The position numbers were made by a program, and so were the translations under genes. From Leucocoprinus leucothites (taxonomy: Eukaryota; Basidiomycota; Agaricomycetes; Agaricales; Agaricaceae): DNA of 64,000 nucleotides. Shown here one piece after another: positions 44,569-57,087 of this stretch. The notes beneath the pieces are model-generated. The model searched no databases. It was not told where the DNA came from and saw only the letters and a program-made list of their open reading frames with translations. Every line of letters starts with the position of its first letter. Position 1 is the stretch's first letter. The DNA lies in NCBI GenBank assembly GCA_013368445.1, contig JAACJO010000013.1, positions 620,001 through 684,000 on the forward strand. The letters run 5' to 3'.

Positions 44569-46993
44569 TTAATACGCAAACCTGAAATCCAACCTCCGAT
44601 TCCCAACGTCCTTCGTCGTCCTCAAATACTCTGCTTTTTCCTACAAGAAAGCAAACACGCCGTCAGCCAGTCGCTTTCACAAACTCAAAAACAACTCACA
44701 TCTTCAGTCATCCCATTCCACACCCTATCCCTCTGCTTGTTCCTCCAAATATAATACATCCTTGTACCGGGATAAACCACCACAAGGTTAAATATGCATA
44801 TAATCATAAGCCACATATTTCCTCTGCGAACTAATCAACTGATGAGTGAAAGGAGGGAGAGTGGGAAGGAGAAGGACGTACATAATGGAGCGTCGTCTTT
44901 TCTGTATACGTTTGATGCGATGATCCCAGACGCTTGAACGAACATGTTGTATACCGAAGCACTAACCGTCCTTGAAGCCACCGCACCCGAATTCCTCGAA
45001 CACCAAGCGACTTGAATAGGATGGGAATACGGATAACTCAAGAGCAATGTTGAAATCGCCTATATGTCGTAACGTAAACTCCTTGAAACACAAGACGAAT
45101 TATGGAGCACTCACGAAAAATACCCAAGGATTCTGCTTACCACTACCACCACTGTTCTCATTTCGTCCAGCCATAGCATACAACGCCACGCAGAACGGCA
45201 ACAACCATATCGTTTCCGACGCTGCCATATACGTTCTTTCATTGACCAGTTCCGATACGAATGTGAGCGCCATCATGTTAATAATCCTCCCCACTATATT
45301 CGGGATGTTCAATAAATTAGTTTCGAATGTGTCGAATCCGAGTTGGCGGAGGGAGAGCGTAAGATATTGTTGTGGTGGCGTTGAAGGTATTCCAAACAAC
45401 AACCCACTGCAAAAAGAAAAAAAAAACACAGTAGGCAACTTGTGCGCACGGAGGAAATCAATCCACTCACACAATATACAAAGGCCACAAATCATAATCC
45501 AACACCGCCTTCAAAATCCTCCTCGGCGTCAACCCCTCTCTATTATGCATATCCCCCTTCGTCGGATCATCCCTCAGAATCCTCGTCGTAGCAATCACCT
45601 CCTCCCTCTCACTAAACCACCCATTCGGCCTAAACCACGTTTTCGTCTGAGTAGGCGAAGGTGGCATCATAAAAAATGTGGTTATCCCAATGACGAGGGT
45701 GATTAACCCTTCGACGAGGAAGAGATATCGCCAGCCTGCGAGATTGTGGAATCCTCGGAGACGGAGGACGCCGAAAGCGAGAAAGGAGGCGAGGATGCTG
45801 CATATTTCGAGAGAGACCCAGAAGAGGGAGAGACGGAATGGGAGTTCGTATTTGGTGTAGAAGTCTGGTGTTTCTGATGTCAGTTGGAGGTACCGGGGTT
45901 AATGGGGATGGGTTGGACGTACAGGAGAGATAAAGGATAAGGTCGGGAATAAACCCGCCTTGAGAGAACCTATAATAGATCAGTGGTTGATTCAACGCCG
46001 CGACCAGAAATGTACACACCCAATCAGTGCACGACAAATCAAGAACGATGACTTGCCGCTTAACCAGAACTGCGAAATCGTAATAATCGACCATATTATA
46101 ATCTGAATGGGGATCCAAACGTCCGGACCAAGCTAAAAAAAAAAGTTCAAATACGTCAACAACCTCCCCCACACGCACAAAGCCGAAACGCCATAAAACC
46201 TCACCTTTTTAGAAATAAGCTGCGACGGTAATTCAGCAGACAAAAACGCAACCTTAAACACCGTGTTTCCCAAATTGTAATCTAATCAAGTCACCAAGTA
46301 TGGAGGGAAGAGATAAGTTTAAGTTAAATCAGCCGAGAATGATGAAACAAGAAGTTGATATTGCACCATCGGTAGTCATTCCTAGATCAGGAAGAAAGTT
46401 ATCCGTGTTCGCTTGTGTGAGGTTACCACGGTCGAGATTGAGTGCCGAGAAACTGATAGCAGCTGTGTAAAATAACATCCATGAGCATCACTGAGAAGTC
46501 TGGACAGATAGGAGAAAGTACACGCACTCCATAACATGACTCTCCAATCAATCTTCCTCACCAACGCCTAATAACAACAACAAGTCAACGCCTTGCCCGC
46601 CCCGACTCGGACATGGTCAAGTGCACTCACCTTCTCTTCTCGATGCGTCCACCTCGCATTTACGTCGAACCGATGTAAATTCTCATACTCCGGTTTCGGC
46701 CAGTAATACTTCGCAAGTTTTGGATCGTCATAGACAGACCTTCGCGTCGCGACAGAATCCAAGTCTATAGGCTTGTATCGGCCACGACGAAATATCCATT
46801 TCGTAAAGCTGAACGGTTCGGTTGGTTCAGCGTCGCAGAGGTCATCAGAGGAGGATCCCTTCAAGTTGCTGAGGGTGCGAGTATCAATGTCTGAGGACTG
46901 GACAGTATCATGGCCTCGTCCAGAATTTGAGATAGCAGGGAGGTCTTCTGAGCTGAGTTTTTGAAGAGACTCGGGAAGGGAGGGCGTTGACAT
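44569..46993 (-). CDS. MFS transporter of the Dal5/Tna1 (anion:cation symporter) type
   Basis: Start ATG 46993 ([20 protein letters not shown]), stop TAA 44569-44571. A ~110-residue Ser/Asp-rich cytosolic N terminus precedes membrane segments interrupted by many short introns. Typical signatures: [136 protein letters not shown]. The DRGN motif after helix 1 and the loop with [16 protein letters not shown] are hallmarks of the fungal Dal5 subfamily, which import allantoate, nicotinate, pantothenate or similar carboxylates. The substrate here cannot be told. About nine introns are inferred; exact borders of some are uncertain. Confidence 0.85.
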
Positions 46994-48198
46994 CGTCGTT
47001 GAGGAGTCACAACTATCGAGTGTCCAAGTTCTATTACATCTCCCCCACAATTCTCGAATTTAAATACAAGAAATCCAGGACGGTTGACGTTCGAGCACGA
47101 CATTTCGCAAGGCACTTGCACAAAACTGATAAGCAAGACCAGCGATGTGGGTTCAGCTAGCTTGATGAAAGAACCTCATGATGTGCTGGAGCCAGAAAAG
47201 AAAAAAAGAGAAAGAGATGCGATATGATGCACCAGATCTCAAAAATGGCGTAAATTTGGGAGCCGACCCTGTCCTTGTCGTGATATCTCAGATTAGAATG
47301 TGGTGTGTGTGTTGAGAAGACCTGTTTAAGGTTTTACCCCCTTGAGTACTATAATGCCCGAAGCGGCTGATGATAAACCGAGAGCCCAATGCCTGTTTTT
47401 TCCTCCAGAAACCAAGAACACTATTGTTCCATGGGAAAAGTCATGGTGGGGCGGGTGTAAGTGACGAGACGAGGTAGAGTACTGAGTTCTCGAGCACTTT
47501 GAAGCGACTGGCTGACTTGTAGTCGGAGTTCTAACTTTGGAGCTCCACTTTGCGGCTTTGTGATGGAACCCCACTGTAAAGTAAGCGAAATCGATGTCCC
47601 TTGAGAGGTTGTGAACGCATCTTGTACCCAAAAATCTAAGACTATGCGTCGATACCTTGTCTATAAAAGACTATATCTTGAACAAGAACCACCAGTAAGT
47701 TTGGGTTTCAAGAGAGTTATTTCACTAAAAGGATTAGAGTTAACGGAATACCGTTGGAGTCCGTCTTGAATAGCGTTAAGTGAGCACCATGAATTTTGCC
47801 TTGGGCTTTAAACAAGTTCAGGCTTTAGGACGGTGCCGGGATAGATGTGGTGACGGACGTCGGAAGAGATCAACAGCTGACTGGAAGTTTCGCTGATACT
47901 TAGACCGAGTGTAACAGCCTGAACTGGGGACGGCAAAGGAGTGATATTTTTTGCCGACGACTTAAGCCGCTAACCTAAAAGACTTTTTGACCCGCAGTTG
48001 CCGGATCGGAGATTATGTTCTGCCTTCCGCGGCGGCGGAATCCCTGGTTTATGCAGAGTTTATCTAGCATATTGCGTCTAGCAGAGATCATCAGGTTGAT
48101 CTGTAGTACACCTACAAAAAGCGATTCATGCCTCCGGGAATCATATTCACATCTGGTCTCACATCGCGGATCATCAACAGAGTACTTCATCTAAACTT
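46994..48198. other. Intergenic region, nothing recognised
   Basis: Promoter side of the transporter and 3' flank of F-box copy 4. Short frames (47326-47631, 47975-48190) show no motif. No repeat matching the rest of the window was noticed. Confidence 0.4.
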
Positions 48199-49870
48199 TC
48201 ATTCATGAAGATAACGGGGTGCAGCAAGATCTACAACAACTAGCCAAGTCTCACTACCGTCCTTGAAAAAAACTAAGCGGCCCAAATCTTCACTGAAACC
48301 CACTACCCGCGCTCCCCACCATATATAAGGTACCTTAAAGACACCCAGTAACCGCCTGAAGTAATTCGATACAGAAGACCCGTCTCTGACGTTTGTCCAG
48401 GGATGATAGATGATGTCTACAGGCCCATTGTGGTCATCCAGGGAGATGGAAATCGACGTATCCAGTTTCCACCCAGGTCTATGATTCAAAAACTTCTCAT
48501 GCCTGCCAAGTTCCATAACTGTAGGAGGTATCGTCCTGTCATGCGGTATCCGCAGGCCTTTAAATTCTCCTTCGCGGGTTATTGAGACCATATATGATTC
48601 AAGAGGAGACCATCGAATGTTGGAGCAGAAATGAAAGGAGAATGATACGGTGTGTAGCAATTTGAATGCGCTTGAAGAACAACAGGTCGTCGGGTCAGAA
48701 CCAACAATGTCATACAACTGTATTACATCCCGAGACGTGCACATGGCAAGGACGTCGTCATAGATGAAAGCCGTTAGCTGAATTTGTGTGAGTTTCTAGG
48801 GGCATTAAAGGTATATCTTCACATACACAAATACGATCTCCTACAAAACGAGTTTGGGCAGCGGGTTTAATCGAACAATAACCGTTGCTTCCTGAAGCAT
48901 GTTGGAACTCGTAGGCCAAGACATCTTGGATTTTCCGGTTGTTTGGATCACGGCGAACTTCAACATAATAGCGCTTGTTGAGGGCAAGTTGTCCCAGATA
49001 CCAACCCTTTTGGCCAGAACTGCGAAATGCTGCAACAAATGACGCAATCAAAGTTGCGTTAGCGCCCTTCCCACTGAGTTGTACAGCGTAAATGATGGAG
49101 CGCGCATTGTCTACGGTGAAGTTTCAGCCATTGACCAATGTTCTCTGAAAGAGACTGACTCTTATTAAACGGACTTGCAGCGACATAGAAGGAAAGGCAT
49201 GGGTTCGAGTAATCAAACCAGAGGGTGTGTCGAATATATTCTGAAGTCAAATCCTTGTCGAAATCCGAAACGTTGAAAAGACATTTCCGAGCCGCATTGG
49301 TGGAATCAAGGTCATATACTAGCGTACGCGAAGAGGAATGCGCAAGTAGGAACCATCGTCCACCTGGGAGAAGGTAGGTCAGGGGCGCAACAAAGTCGTC
49401 GATATCTTGTGTCCTGAGATCAATAAGGCGAGCGTGGGGTTGGACCTGGTGCTGTGACTCCAGTGTGGCACGCGGTGTGCTCCTCCGTAACGTCCAATCC
49501 TCGAGTTGTTCGGCGCTATATTGTGAAATACCTTCTTCCGGAGGGACAAGACCACGCTCTAGCTGTAGTCTACGAATGACTCCGAACCATAAGTGGCGGG
49601 ATTTCGTTATTTGATACAATTTCTTGCAAGCCTATAATAGAGTGAATGGATGGTGGATGTCTGAGGAAAATCCCGTACTACTCTCGCTGAGTATATGTCT
49701 GGGCAGTCTAGTCGCGTCAGGATGTCCACTAATAGCTCGTCAGGAAGGGAAAGCAGCTCATGCGCCCGACTTCTGATATATGAGGTTCGTGAATTGTTTT
49801 TTCGAACGAGAGATTGTGCTATGAGCCATTGGTAGAGGTTCCACGGCGAGAAGAAAGACATTAAAGGCAT
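48199..49870 (-). CDS. F-box protein, copy 4 (intact)
   Basis: Exons 49870-49682, 49631-49160, 49110-48827 and 48777-48199 give 507 aa without interruption. The F-box is LLSLPDELLVDILTRLDCPD, IYSARVACKKLYQITKSRHLW. The remaining domain matches the 13-17 kb array in layout: LTYLLPGGRWFLLAHSSSRT, LWFDYSNPCLSFYVAAS, IIYAVQLSGKGAN, YEFQHASGSNGYC, GFSEDLGRLVFFKDGSET, VVVDLAAPRYLHE. It belongs to the same family but a distant branch. It likely serves as the substrate arm of an SCF ubiquitin ligase; the target is unknown. The start is 38 bp from the first open codon of the truncated Ulp1-like gene on the other strand. Confidence 0.8.
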
Positions 49871-49908
49871 ATTAACGAGAAGGGGACGTGTCGTTCTACT
49901 AGGCGTGA

Positions 49909-51469
49909 GAATATCTACGACTTCCTGTGCTTGGTGTCATTCACCAGTCCGACCACTTCTATGTCATTGTTGTTCTACCTCGTTTCCAAGAAGTCCATAT
50001 TCTCGGAAAGGAAATACTGAGTCTGAACCATTACCTAGCCAAGGACGGATGGGATCTCTGGAAAGCGCATTTATCCGGAATCGCTCTCTATTACGGATGG
50101 GACATGCGTAACTACCGTATCTTACATACAGATTGGCCTCAGAACGGACTTGATTGTGGCCCGATCGCTTGTCAGGTGGTCAGCTTCATGCTGCGACATG
50201 GTTTCAAGCGGAATGCCCAAGGGTTCTGGGATATACCTGTTCTGCCATGCGCTCATGAAATGCGTCGCTCTATGGTCTTGAAGGTAGTTGACGAGACTTT
50301 CAAAAGCTTGGCTTGGTTCTCTGGTCTGGACCGCGAAGATCCTGCGCTTCTAGTTAGCCTATACGGATCGGGCCTGGAAGATATGAGACACCAAGTTTAT
50401 GATTTTGAAAAGAATATCTATCGAACGAAGAGCTTCATGGATATTTTTCAGAGATTGGACCAGAAGATGCTTACGTGCGAGTTCTGTATAAAAGCCGAAG
50501 TAGTAGTGCTCTCTTCTCTGAAGGACGTCCTACCCCGCCGATCTCTCCTTCTCCCAATCAGGTACAGTCTCTTTGCGAGTAAGCTGTATGGGCTAATTGA
50601 CTTCGGCTTTTATCAGCTTACGAGGGTGGTGGCTATTCTGTTTCTGATGATTCCCTAGACGAGATCGAGGTCAATAATTTGCTTTTGGAGGGGCTCTCCG
50701 TCAGCTCGGATACTGGCGATAATCCAAGTGATTCAAGTTTACAATCACCGCCGTCAGAGACCTCGGATGGGGATAAGGATATCGAAGATGGCAGTCTGTC
50801 CCCGGAAGACGACAACTTGACTGAACGAATTTTACACGTAGATCGAGAAGAACGGGCCGGCAAAACCGACACTGATGGGAACCATGACGCAATTCGTCAG
50901 CACGAGGACACGAATAGAAGAAATCTCCTCGTAAACAAAGGGGTGGACAAGGACTCCGTTATACCCGGAACTAGACAACCTGAGGAAATATCCCCGCCGT
51001 CCGTAACCTCTGGAGCCTCTAAATCTGATAAAGGTACTGGGACATCATCGACAAAGCGGCCGCGCCTAAGTGGTCTGAAGAAACACTTGCCTCAAGTCAT
51101 CGGGCAATGCCTAGCTATGTATGTTTCCGAATTCTCTTTATGGATCCCTTGATAATTGTAGCTCATATTCAGCAACGCGAAGATTGATTCGCAGTCTCAA
51201 AAACCCGATGTCGTTAAGTTCGGTATCTCGAGTAGCAACGATTGGCTTTTTGGCCTACTTGACTGCACTGGCAACACTCGACTATGCTATATTACCGACA
51301 CCTTAACTATCAGGACCGAAGAGGACCTTAAGGACATGATATTTCTGCTGCTGACCTGGGTAAGCCATTTGTTGTATTGTCTGGAATGTTGTCTTTTGTT
51401 GATTGCTTGAATTAGATGATCGTCCCTGGCCATGAAGTTCTCCAGCATTTTCCCAAGTCCAACGCGTAA
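49909..51469 (+). pseudogene. Ulp1 (C48)-like protease gene, 5'-truncated
   Basis: The frame opens at 49909 right after a TGA (49906-49908) and has no proper start. It shows a C48/Ulp1-like core: VIHQSDHFYVIVVLPRFQEV (catalytic His), then HTDWPQNGLDCGPIACQVVS (Gln and Cys of the QNGxDCG motif). A helical part and an acidic Ser/Asp-rich linker follow. Further exons give SSSNDWLFGLLDCTGNTRLC and end GHEVLQHFPKSNA at TAA 51467-51469 after a clean intron (about 51359-51415). Near 50405-50425 the frame slips by -1 in an A run (DFEK to EYLSNEELHGYF); a second mismatch near 50560-50620 is unresolved. Ulp1-like domains occur in SUMO proteases and in several eukaryotic DNA transposons. The missing N terminus and position against the F-box gene suggest a transposed or truncated copy. 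Confidence 0.6.
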
Positions 51470-52059
51470 ACCTTCGTAGTTTCTTAAGCTTGTCCATATC
51501 GACCTGAGTTGTATAGTCCAGAATTCTACTGTATAGTACCCTTCGTGTCCGAAATCACATGAGAGCGCAAAGTGTCCCATGAACTTGAATTATCCTACAC
51601 TTAGGACTTACTCTCGACGTAGTATGCCGGACCGAGACTAAGAAAATATCGTCGGAAATAACGGCTGGGTTAAGTGGGCATATATGTCCTCGGAGCTTGG
51701 TTACGACCGCGTGTTACCCCAGCCCTCCTTTCTCTCCCGGAGGCTCCCAGGTGCAAACACCTTAGCTGTGCCCTAATCTCTGTGGATTTCTCCACGAAAG
51801 GTCCTCGAGATGCAGTGCAAAGATGTGGTTCAACATCTCGCAAACTCCAGATTGGCTATTACATACGTGTATCGACCACAGATCTTCCGACGATGGGCTA
51901 TCATTCCGTGACACTTATATTGCGAGAGAAAACCGCCGTTCAAACCGTCTTCAAGCAATAAACCCGTGAGGGGAAGGGAGGGATGTCACTTAAATCTGAT
52001 TGGTTTACGTTAAAACGCCTGCTACTCTGTCAAGTTCCCAACTTCAGGAATTCAATATA
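51470..52059. other. Intergenic region, nothing recognised
   Basis: 3' flanks of the Ulp1-like gene and of the convergent glyoxal oxidase. Short frames only. Confidence 0.4.
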
Positions 52060-54218
52060 TCATAAAGAAACACCTTGGTCTCTAACTGGGGGCGAAGATC
52101 CATCCCCCATCATAATTCGAACGCCGGTGCTCGTGACGTCGTCAACGGTCAAGAAAACATAGGCTAAAGGCATATCTGTAAGCAGGGTACATCTTCACAA
52201 TACAGTTCACTTTGTTCGCACCTGGGCCTGGAGGATAGACACGGTTGTTCGGTGGGGTCCTGATTGTCAGTTTCCTGGTGTTCCCTGACTTCGAACCAAG
52301 TTTTGCAGTCATGAAAACAAGACGCGAACTAGAATGGAACGCATGAGAGGAGAATCCCAAGTCCATCAGTGCAACTGAGTGGAACGAGCGTCAGATCTGT
52401 TTGTAGGCTGTCAAACTGCGAAAGCTGACCTTGAATTGAAGATGCCCTTGTGTCGAGTCGCGGGGGAATTACAACGTCAACAGTAAATTCGTGATTGAAG
52501 CCCAGTTTCTGAGGGACGTTCAAAAGCTGAGGGCGCGCAACGGTCATGTAGGGCGGGTTGAGATACTCGACGCGGTATTCACTGTTGTCCAATAGATTCA
52601 GGAACATCGAACGTTCGTCAACCTAGAGACATACCTATGGAATATTGTGTCATTGACGATCCCACCGTTGGGGTTCGACCCAGCGATGAGAAGATTTCTG
52701 AAAAGAGACTGTGAGTGTACAATTGCAACAAAACAAAGTGGTACAAACCCCTTGGGTGTCAAAGTCACACTGGAATGATACACTCTAGGGATATCTGTGG
52801 TAGGCATTTCTGCATTGCTGATACGCTGACCAAGCGGTGCATCTGGGGAATACAACGAGGGCGTCAATCTACACATTGAAGGAGTAATCTGAGATTAATG
52901 CACGAAACAAGCACAAAATTTTGGCTTACGCGGGGTGGTCAGCGTCAGCGGAACCAATGAGATCTTGAACGGCATTAAAGGCAGCATAGCCCGTTTGAGC
53001 ACCGTTGATAATGAGCACCTTCCCATTAGGCATCAATATCATCTCATTCATCGTCCTTCCTTCTAACATCCTCTCAATTTTCCAGCCACGTTTGATACCT
53101 TCCGGAGTGACGGTCATCCGACTGCACTGATCCGAGGCAGGATGTTGAGATGAGAGCTGAGCTGGTGGAATGGTGTCGCTCGCGTTGGATCCACCACAGA
53201 CAAGTATTTCAGGGACGTAGTCAGGAGGATGGAGAGGCAAAAGTGTAGCTGTGCCGTCATAGGGGTTCGTGACACGCACCCCGTTCGGTATATCGGGAAG
53301 TATTGTCTCCTCATCCGTCTCGATATTGTAGATAATCGTCTGGTTGCTAGCTATCATAAGCACTTTACCATCTGGTAATGCGAAGACTCTGAACCGAACA
53401 CGGCTCAATAAGCTACCTAGAATGATCATAAAAAGTGGATTCCTCACCGAGGGAATAGGTTTACCGGTAAACTACGCTCAAGGACCTCCAAGGGCCTAGG
53501 AACTCCGCCATCCTTCTTTGGGAAAAACTCGAGATTATTGACTGGGTGGTCGTTGGAGAACGCCACCTGTGTACTTGCGCCTCCAACAATCATCTGAGGG
53601 CGGGTATAAGTTGATCAGTTGCCCCTTTCAAAGAAAGCTCTGACCAAAGAACCATCAAATATCCTCGCGGTAGATGGATACCAGCGCATTTCAGCCAATG
53701 TGAGGTGTTCCAAGTCTTCGATTAGGCGACATGTAGCGCCACTTGGATCATTGCAGGGTTCAAAGATCCTCAGAGCCATCCGCCCATCGTAAGCACCAGT
53801 CAAGTTGGCATAGTCACCGCCGGTGCTGACCTAAACGGCAAAACATTAATCAAATGCAAACCTTGAAGATGTAAGGGAACAGTACCATTGTACCATTGCT
53901 TAAAAATCCGCCTGAAGCGCAGAAGGTGTTGGAAAGAACATCCAGTGGTGTGGCCGTATTAGTTTCCATGTTCCATAATGCACCCCACGCGGGGTGACCA
54001 TTGATTTGCATTGGATTGTTTGTGGAATTGTCGAAAAATATAGCAAGGGTATCAGAGACTATGATGGATTCCAGAGCAATAATCCCCGAAGTTCCATTTT
54101 GAACGAAATGCCATCCTAGTCCCGCCTGCTCATCCCTCGTTCCGAATTTCGAGAGGGAAGCAGCCCGAGTAAGCGAGGGTAAAATGGAGAGTGAGAGGAA
54201 AGCTGCCAAAGCCCGCAT
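52060..54218 (-). CDS. Glyoxal oxidase-type copper radical oxidase (AA5_1), secreted
   Basis: Start ATG 54218 with signal peptide ([20 protein letters not shown]), stop TGA 52060-52062 after splicing to [14 protein letters not shown]. The conserved sites are visible: the Cys of the Tyr-Cys cofactor in [14 protein letters not shown], the partner Tyr in [15 protein letters not shown], the Tyr-His copper pair in [15 protein letters not shown], and a later His in [19 protein letters not shown]. Kelch-type blades are recognisable ([62 protein letters not shown]) and the C-terminal DUF1929-like domain starts with [12 protein letters not shown]. These enzymes oxidise aldehydes such as methylglyoxal to acids and make H2O2 for peroxidases. 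About nine exons; several borders are approximate. Confidence 0.9.
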
Positions 54219-55481
54219 TCTGGGACAGATTCAGGTCGTTCTCCTTACGCCGAATCGTACTACTTAACCATCCTACTATGAATGTCCCTGCACGTAATCA
54301 GCGAGTGGTTGAGCGATGGATTAGGTGGATTTATCAGCACATGAACAGTGCATACTTTGAAATATCGCACGAACAGGAGGAAGATGAGTCTCGTGTGCTC
54401 GAATACCGTTGGAGTAGGGATGGTTAAAACCAAAAAAGTCGAGATATTCCCTCACTGCACCTTGGGATAGGTAGTGGGAAATAAGACCGTGAGACGCTCA
54501 TTGATTAAATGCCCGAATCGTTCCATTCTATAGAAGCAGGAACAGCCAATATGTGTGAGTATGAGAGAGGGATAGAGTATAAACAGTGCGTTATAAGTAG
54601 TCAAAGACAATTTGTACCCAATCAAGTCTAATCAACTGTCTTGAAGTCCGAGGGCATATGTAGCAAGTGACATAGGTTTCCTCCGGATCGGAAATAAGAA
54701 TCCTCGCTCGAATCATGTGAGGGAGACGACTCGTCCGGAGTTTTGAGAGTTCCTTAAATGAGTTCGACCAAAGGGGCTCGACTAATTGTGGGCTGGACGT
54801 TCAGTTTGAAGACGAGAACATCACTAACCCAGATAAGCTTTACGGTGACCTACCTCACCCACGGCCTCAGGCTTTTTGATTGCTGTCTCCCTGGGCAGTG
54901 CTAGTGAGCCTTGAGAGTGCTGAACGCACCATTCTCTCGCGTTTAATCACGACTGCTGCGCCGTCCCGGTAATTTAATTTTCCACAACGCTACACATCAG
55001 AATTTATGATCGGAGCTGCATGAATTGTCTTTAAAAAATACCTTTACTCTGCAGCGTGATACGCAGGGCAACAAGCCAATGAATCGTGTGTCAAATCAGT
55101 ATTTTCTGGTGTCAAAAAGTGAACGGACATACCGAAATGGAAGCCATAATCATAAATGGTAAAGGGTTCACTCTTTAACACTGATTTGGCATAGGACTGA
55201 TTGACTTGTTCGCCCTGTGTCGATACTTGTTCGACCACAGCTCGAGGTAAGTAAGGTGGCTGACGCTGAGTCACATACGCGGGCCTAGGTATGCCTTCGG
55301 CGATTCGACGATGATATCATTGAATCACATGATCATAATCAACCATCAGACCTCTGTCAGTCGGCGAATTGTTCGCCGAGTCCCGACGTTTCTGCTTTCT
55401 TATTCTCCTGCCCCCTTTTCTGAGCAGCCTCTAGGATCTCCGAGTTTATCTTCATCGATAATAATAATGAAAGTGGTCTAT
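54219..55481. other. Intergenic region, no firm gene
   Basis: Promoter side of the glyoxal oxidase. A plus frame (54191-54427) overlaps its start and a minus frame lies at 55044-55274 (VVEQVSTQGEQVNQSYAKSV); neither has a recognised domain. The latter could be a downstream exon of the small gene at 55482-55748. Confidence 0.35.
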
Positions 55482-55748
55482 CTATAACCCACAAACATCT
55501 AGTTCCTCTCTCAGCACCTGGTTGTATTTGGCCTGTCGGATACTCGACGTTCTTTGGTTGTCCTGAATTCCTTCACGATCATCCCTCATCCTTCCCCGCT
55601 CGTACGAATCTACGCTGTGTTGGGGGTGATAAGGATTGATTAACTGTGACGGGCGCTGTGTGGTACCGATGGAGCCACTTGTTCTATCGAATTCCAAACC
55701 TTCAGCCCTCCTATTACTTTCCTGCTCTGGATGAAACCACTGGATCAT
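55482..55748 (-). CDS. Small hypothetical protein
   Basis: An 88-codon frame starts MIQWFHPEQESNRRAEGLEF and is very hydrophilic (Arg, Gln, Asp; DSYERGRMRDDREGIQDNQR). A TATA-like TATATAAATTAAAAG lies about 20-35 bp upstream of this ATG (around 55769-55783 on the other strand), which supports a small gene. No homologue or domain is recognised; it may equally be the terminal exon of a longer gene. Confidence 0.3.
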   Translation of the reverse strand: MIQWFHPEQESNRRAEGLEFDRTSGSIGTTQRPSQLINPYHPQHSVDSYERGRMRDDREGIQDNQRTSSIRQAKYNQVLREELDVCGL

Positions 55749-55881
55749 GGAGCTCAAATCTCCTTTTAATTTATATACACTATAAAGCTTGCTGCCCACA
55801 TGGCGCCCGATCTTAATGGACTCTCTTTGCTTCTATCAGTCTTGAGCCCAACATACCGAATCTCATCCATACTACAGGGAT

Positions 55882-56709
55882 GTGCCACGCAGGAGACTCA
55901 CAAACGCGTATGTGGGCAGGCCTTTCCTTTCCTTCAACTGGAAACTCACAAGCGAATTAGTATTTGAGTCAATCGATGCCGATCCCTACATGGGCCACAA
56001 GTCTATTGCTCAGGCGATAACAAGATTGATCACTACAGCTCCATCACTGCGCTGCCCCTCGCCAACACCCTCCCCTGTCTCATCCACTTCCTGTGCAGTA
56101 TTTCCCTTTCACTAGGAAGCGCTCGACATGTATATTGCCTGCATTATCCACACGTGTCAAGTTCCTAAAATCGTACCCTACACCTCTCTCTATCTTCTCA
56201 TATCCATTTCCTGCTCCTGCTCCTGCCGGCGTGTCACGACGATGGATCTCCCTGCGCTCGGCAAAGAGGATAACAAGTCATCACACAAAGCGTCCTCTTC
56301 GTTTTCGCATTGTCTATCTCAAGTGTTCACTCGCAGTCCACTCTCTCGGGTTCGTAAATCTCATTGGATAGGGAATCATCTATTTTTGGGGATATTCCTG
56401 GTGGTTTTACGGTTCTATATGGCGAAATCGGAGGATGCAGAAGTTCTGACCGATGAGAAATTGTCAGACGTCTCAGGATTTCCAGTGGATGAAATGGTTG
56501 AGCTCACGTCTTTGATATCTGGCTGTATTCACGAGGGCATTTGGTTGACTGTTCGTGCGATGATAGAGAATGTGGAGTTCAGGAGCCTGGCTGAGGTCGA
56601 ATGTTCACATGCTGTCACCCGACGCAGGCTGTTGCGAGCGAAACCTGCGAGATGCGTCGCTCCAGGCCGTTACTGTCGACCCGATGCCCAAAAGATAGGA
56701 GTGCGTTAG
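55882..56709 (+). other. Possible hypothetical gene region
   Basis: Two overlapping plus frames lie here. The second contains DLPALGKEDNKSSHKASSSF, a hydrophobic stretch WIGNHLFLGIFLVVLRFYMA that could be one membrane segment, and SEDAEVLTDEKLSDVSGFPV. Composition is protein-like, but there is no recognised family and no confirmed splice pattern. The 3' part (about 56600-56880) is duplicated at 58375-58640. Confidence 0.3.
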
Positions 56710-56880
56710 GTTCATCACATAGTACATTAGCATCATTTTCGGTGCACATGTACACGAGTTTTTTCTTACGGTTTTATCAACGGATTAAGCATTTCAGTGC
56801 CGTTGATCTAGAACCTTGCCACTCATTACAAACCGTCTTGAGGGTACAGACCAGGCTACTTGCAGCAGACAAAAGCATGC
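56600..56880 (+). repeat. Direct repeat, left copy (flanks F-box relic)
   Basis: It shares ordered blocks with 58375-58640: GAAACCT...GATGCGTCGCT / GAAACCT...CATGCCGCTT, CAGGCCGTTACT / TGGCCGCTACT, TTTTCGGTGCACA, CGGTTTTATCAA, CTTGAGG/CTTGAGC. Divergence is substantial. The pair encloses the F-box relic at 57313-58261. Confidence 0.6.
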
Positions 56881-57087
56881 AACTGTGCAGAACAACTGGA
56901 CACTGAAGGATCGATAGTGGGAAGGTTGAGTTTCGTACTAACTTCTATATTCACGAACCGCCCTTGACTAAAGCGAAGTATATGCATGCGGCCGTCCTAT
57001 CCTATAAGCGCGGCTGACTGCATGACACCAGTGAGTCGAGGCGGAGAAGACGGTTCACCTCATTTCGGAACCATCTCATGTCATTTC

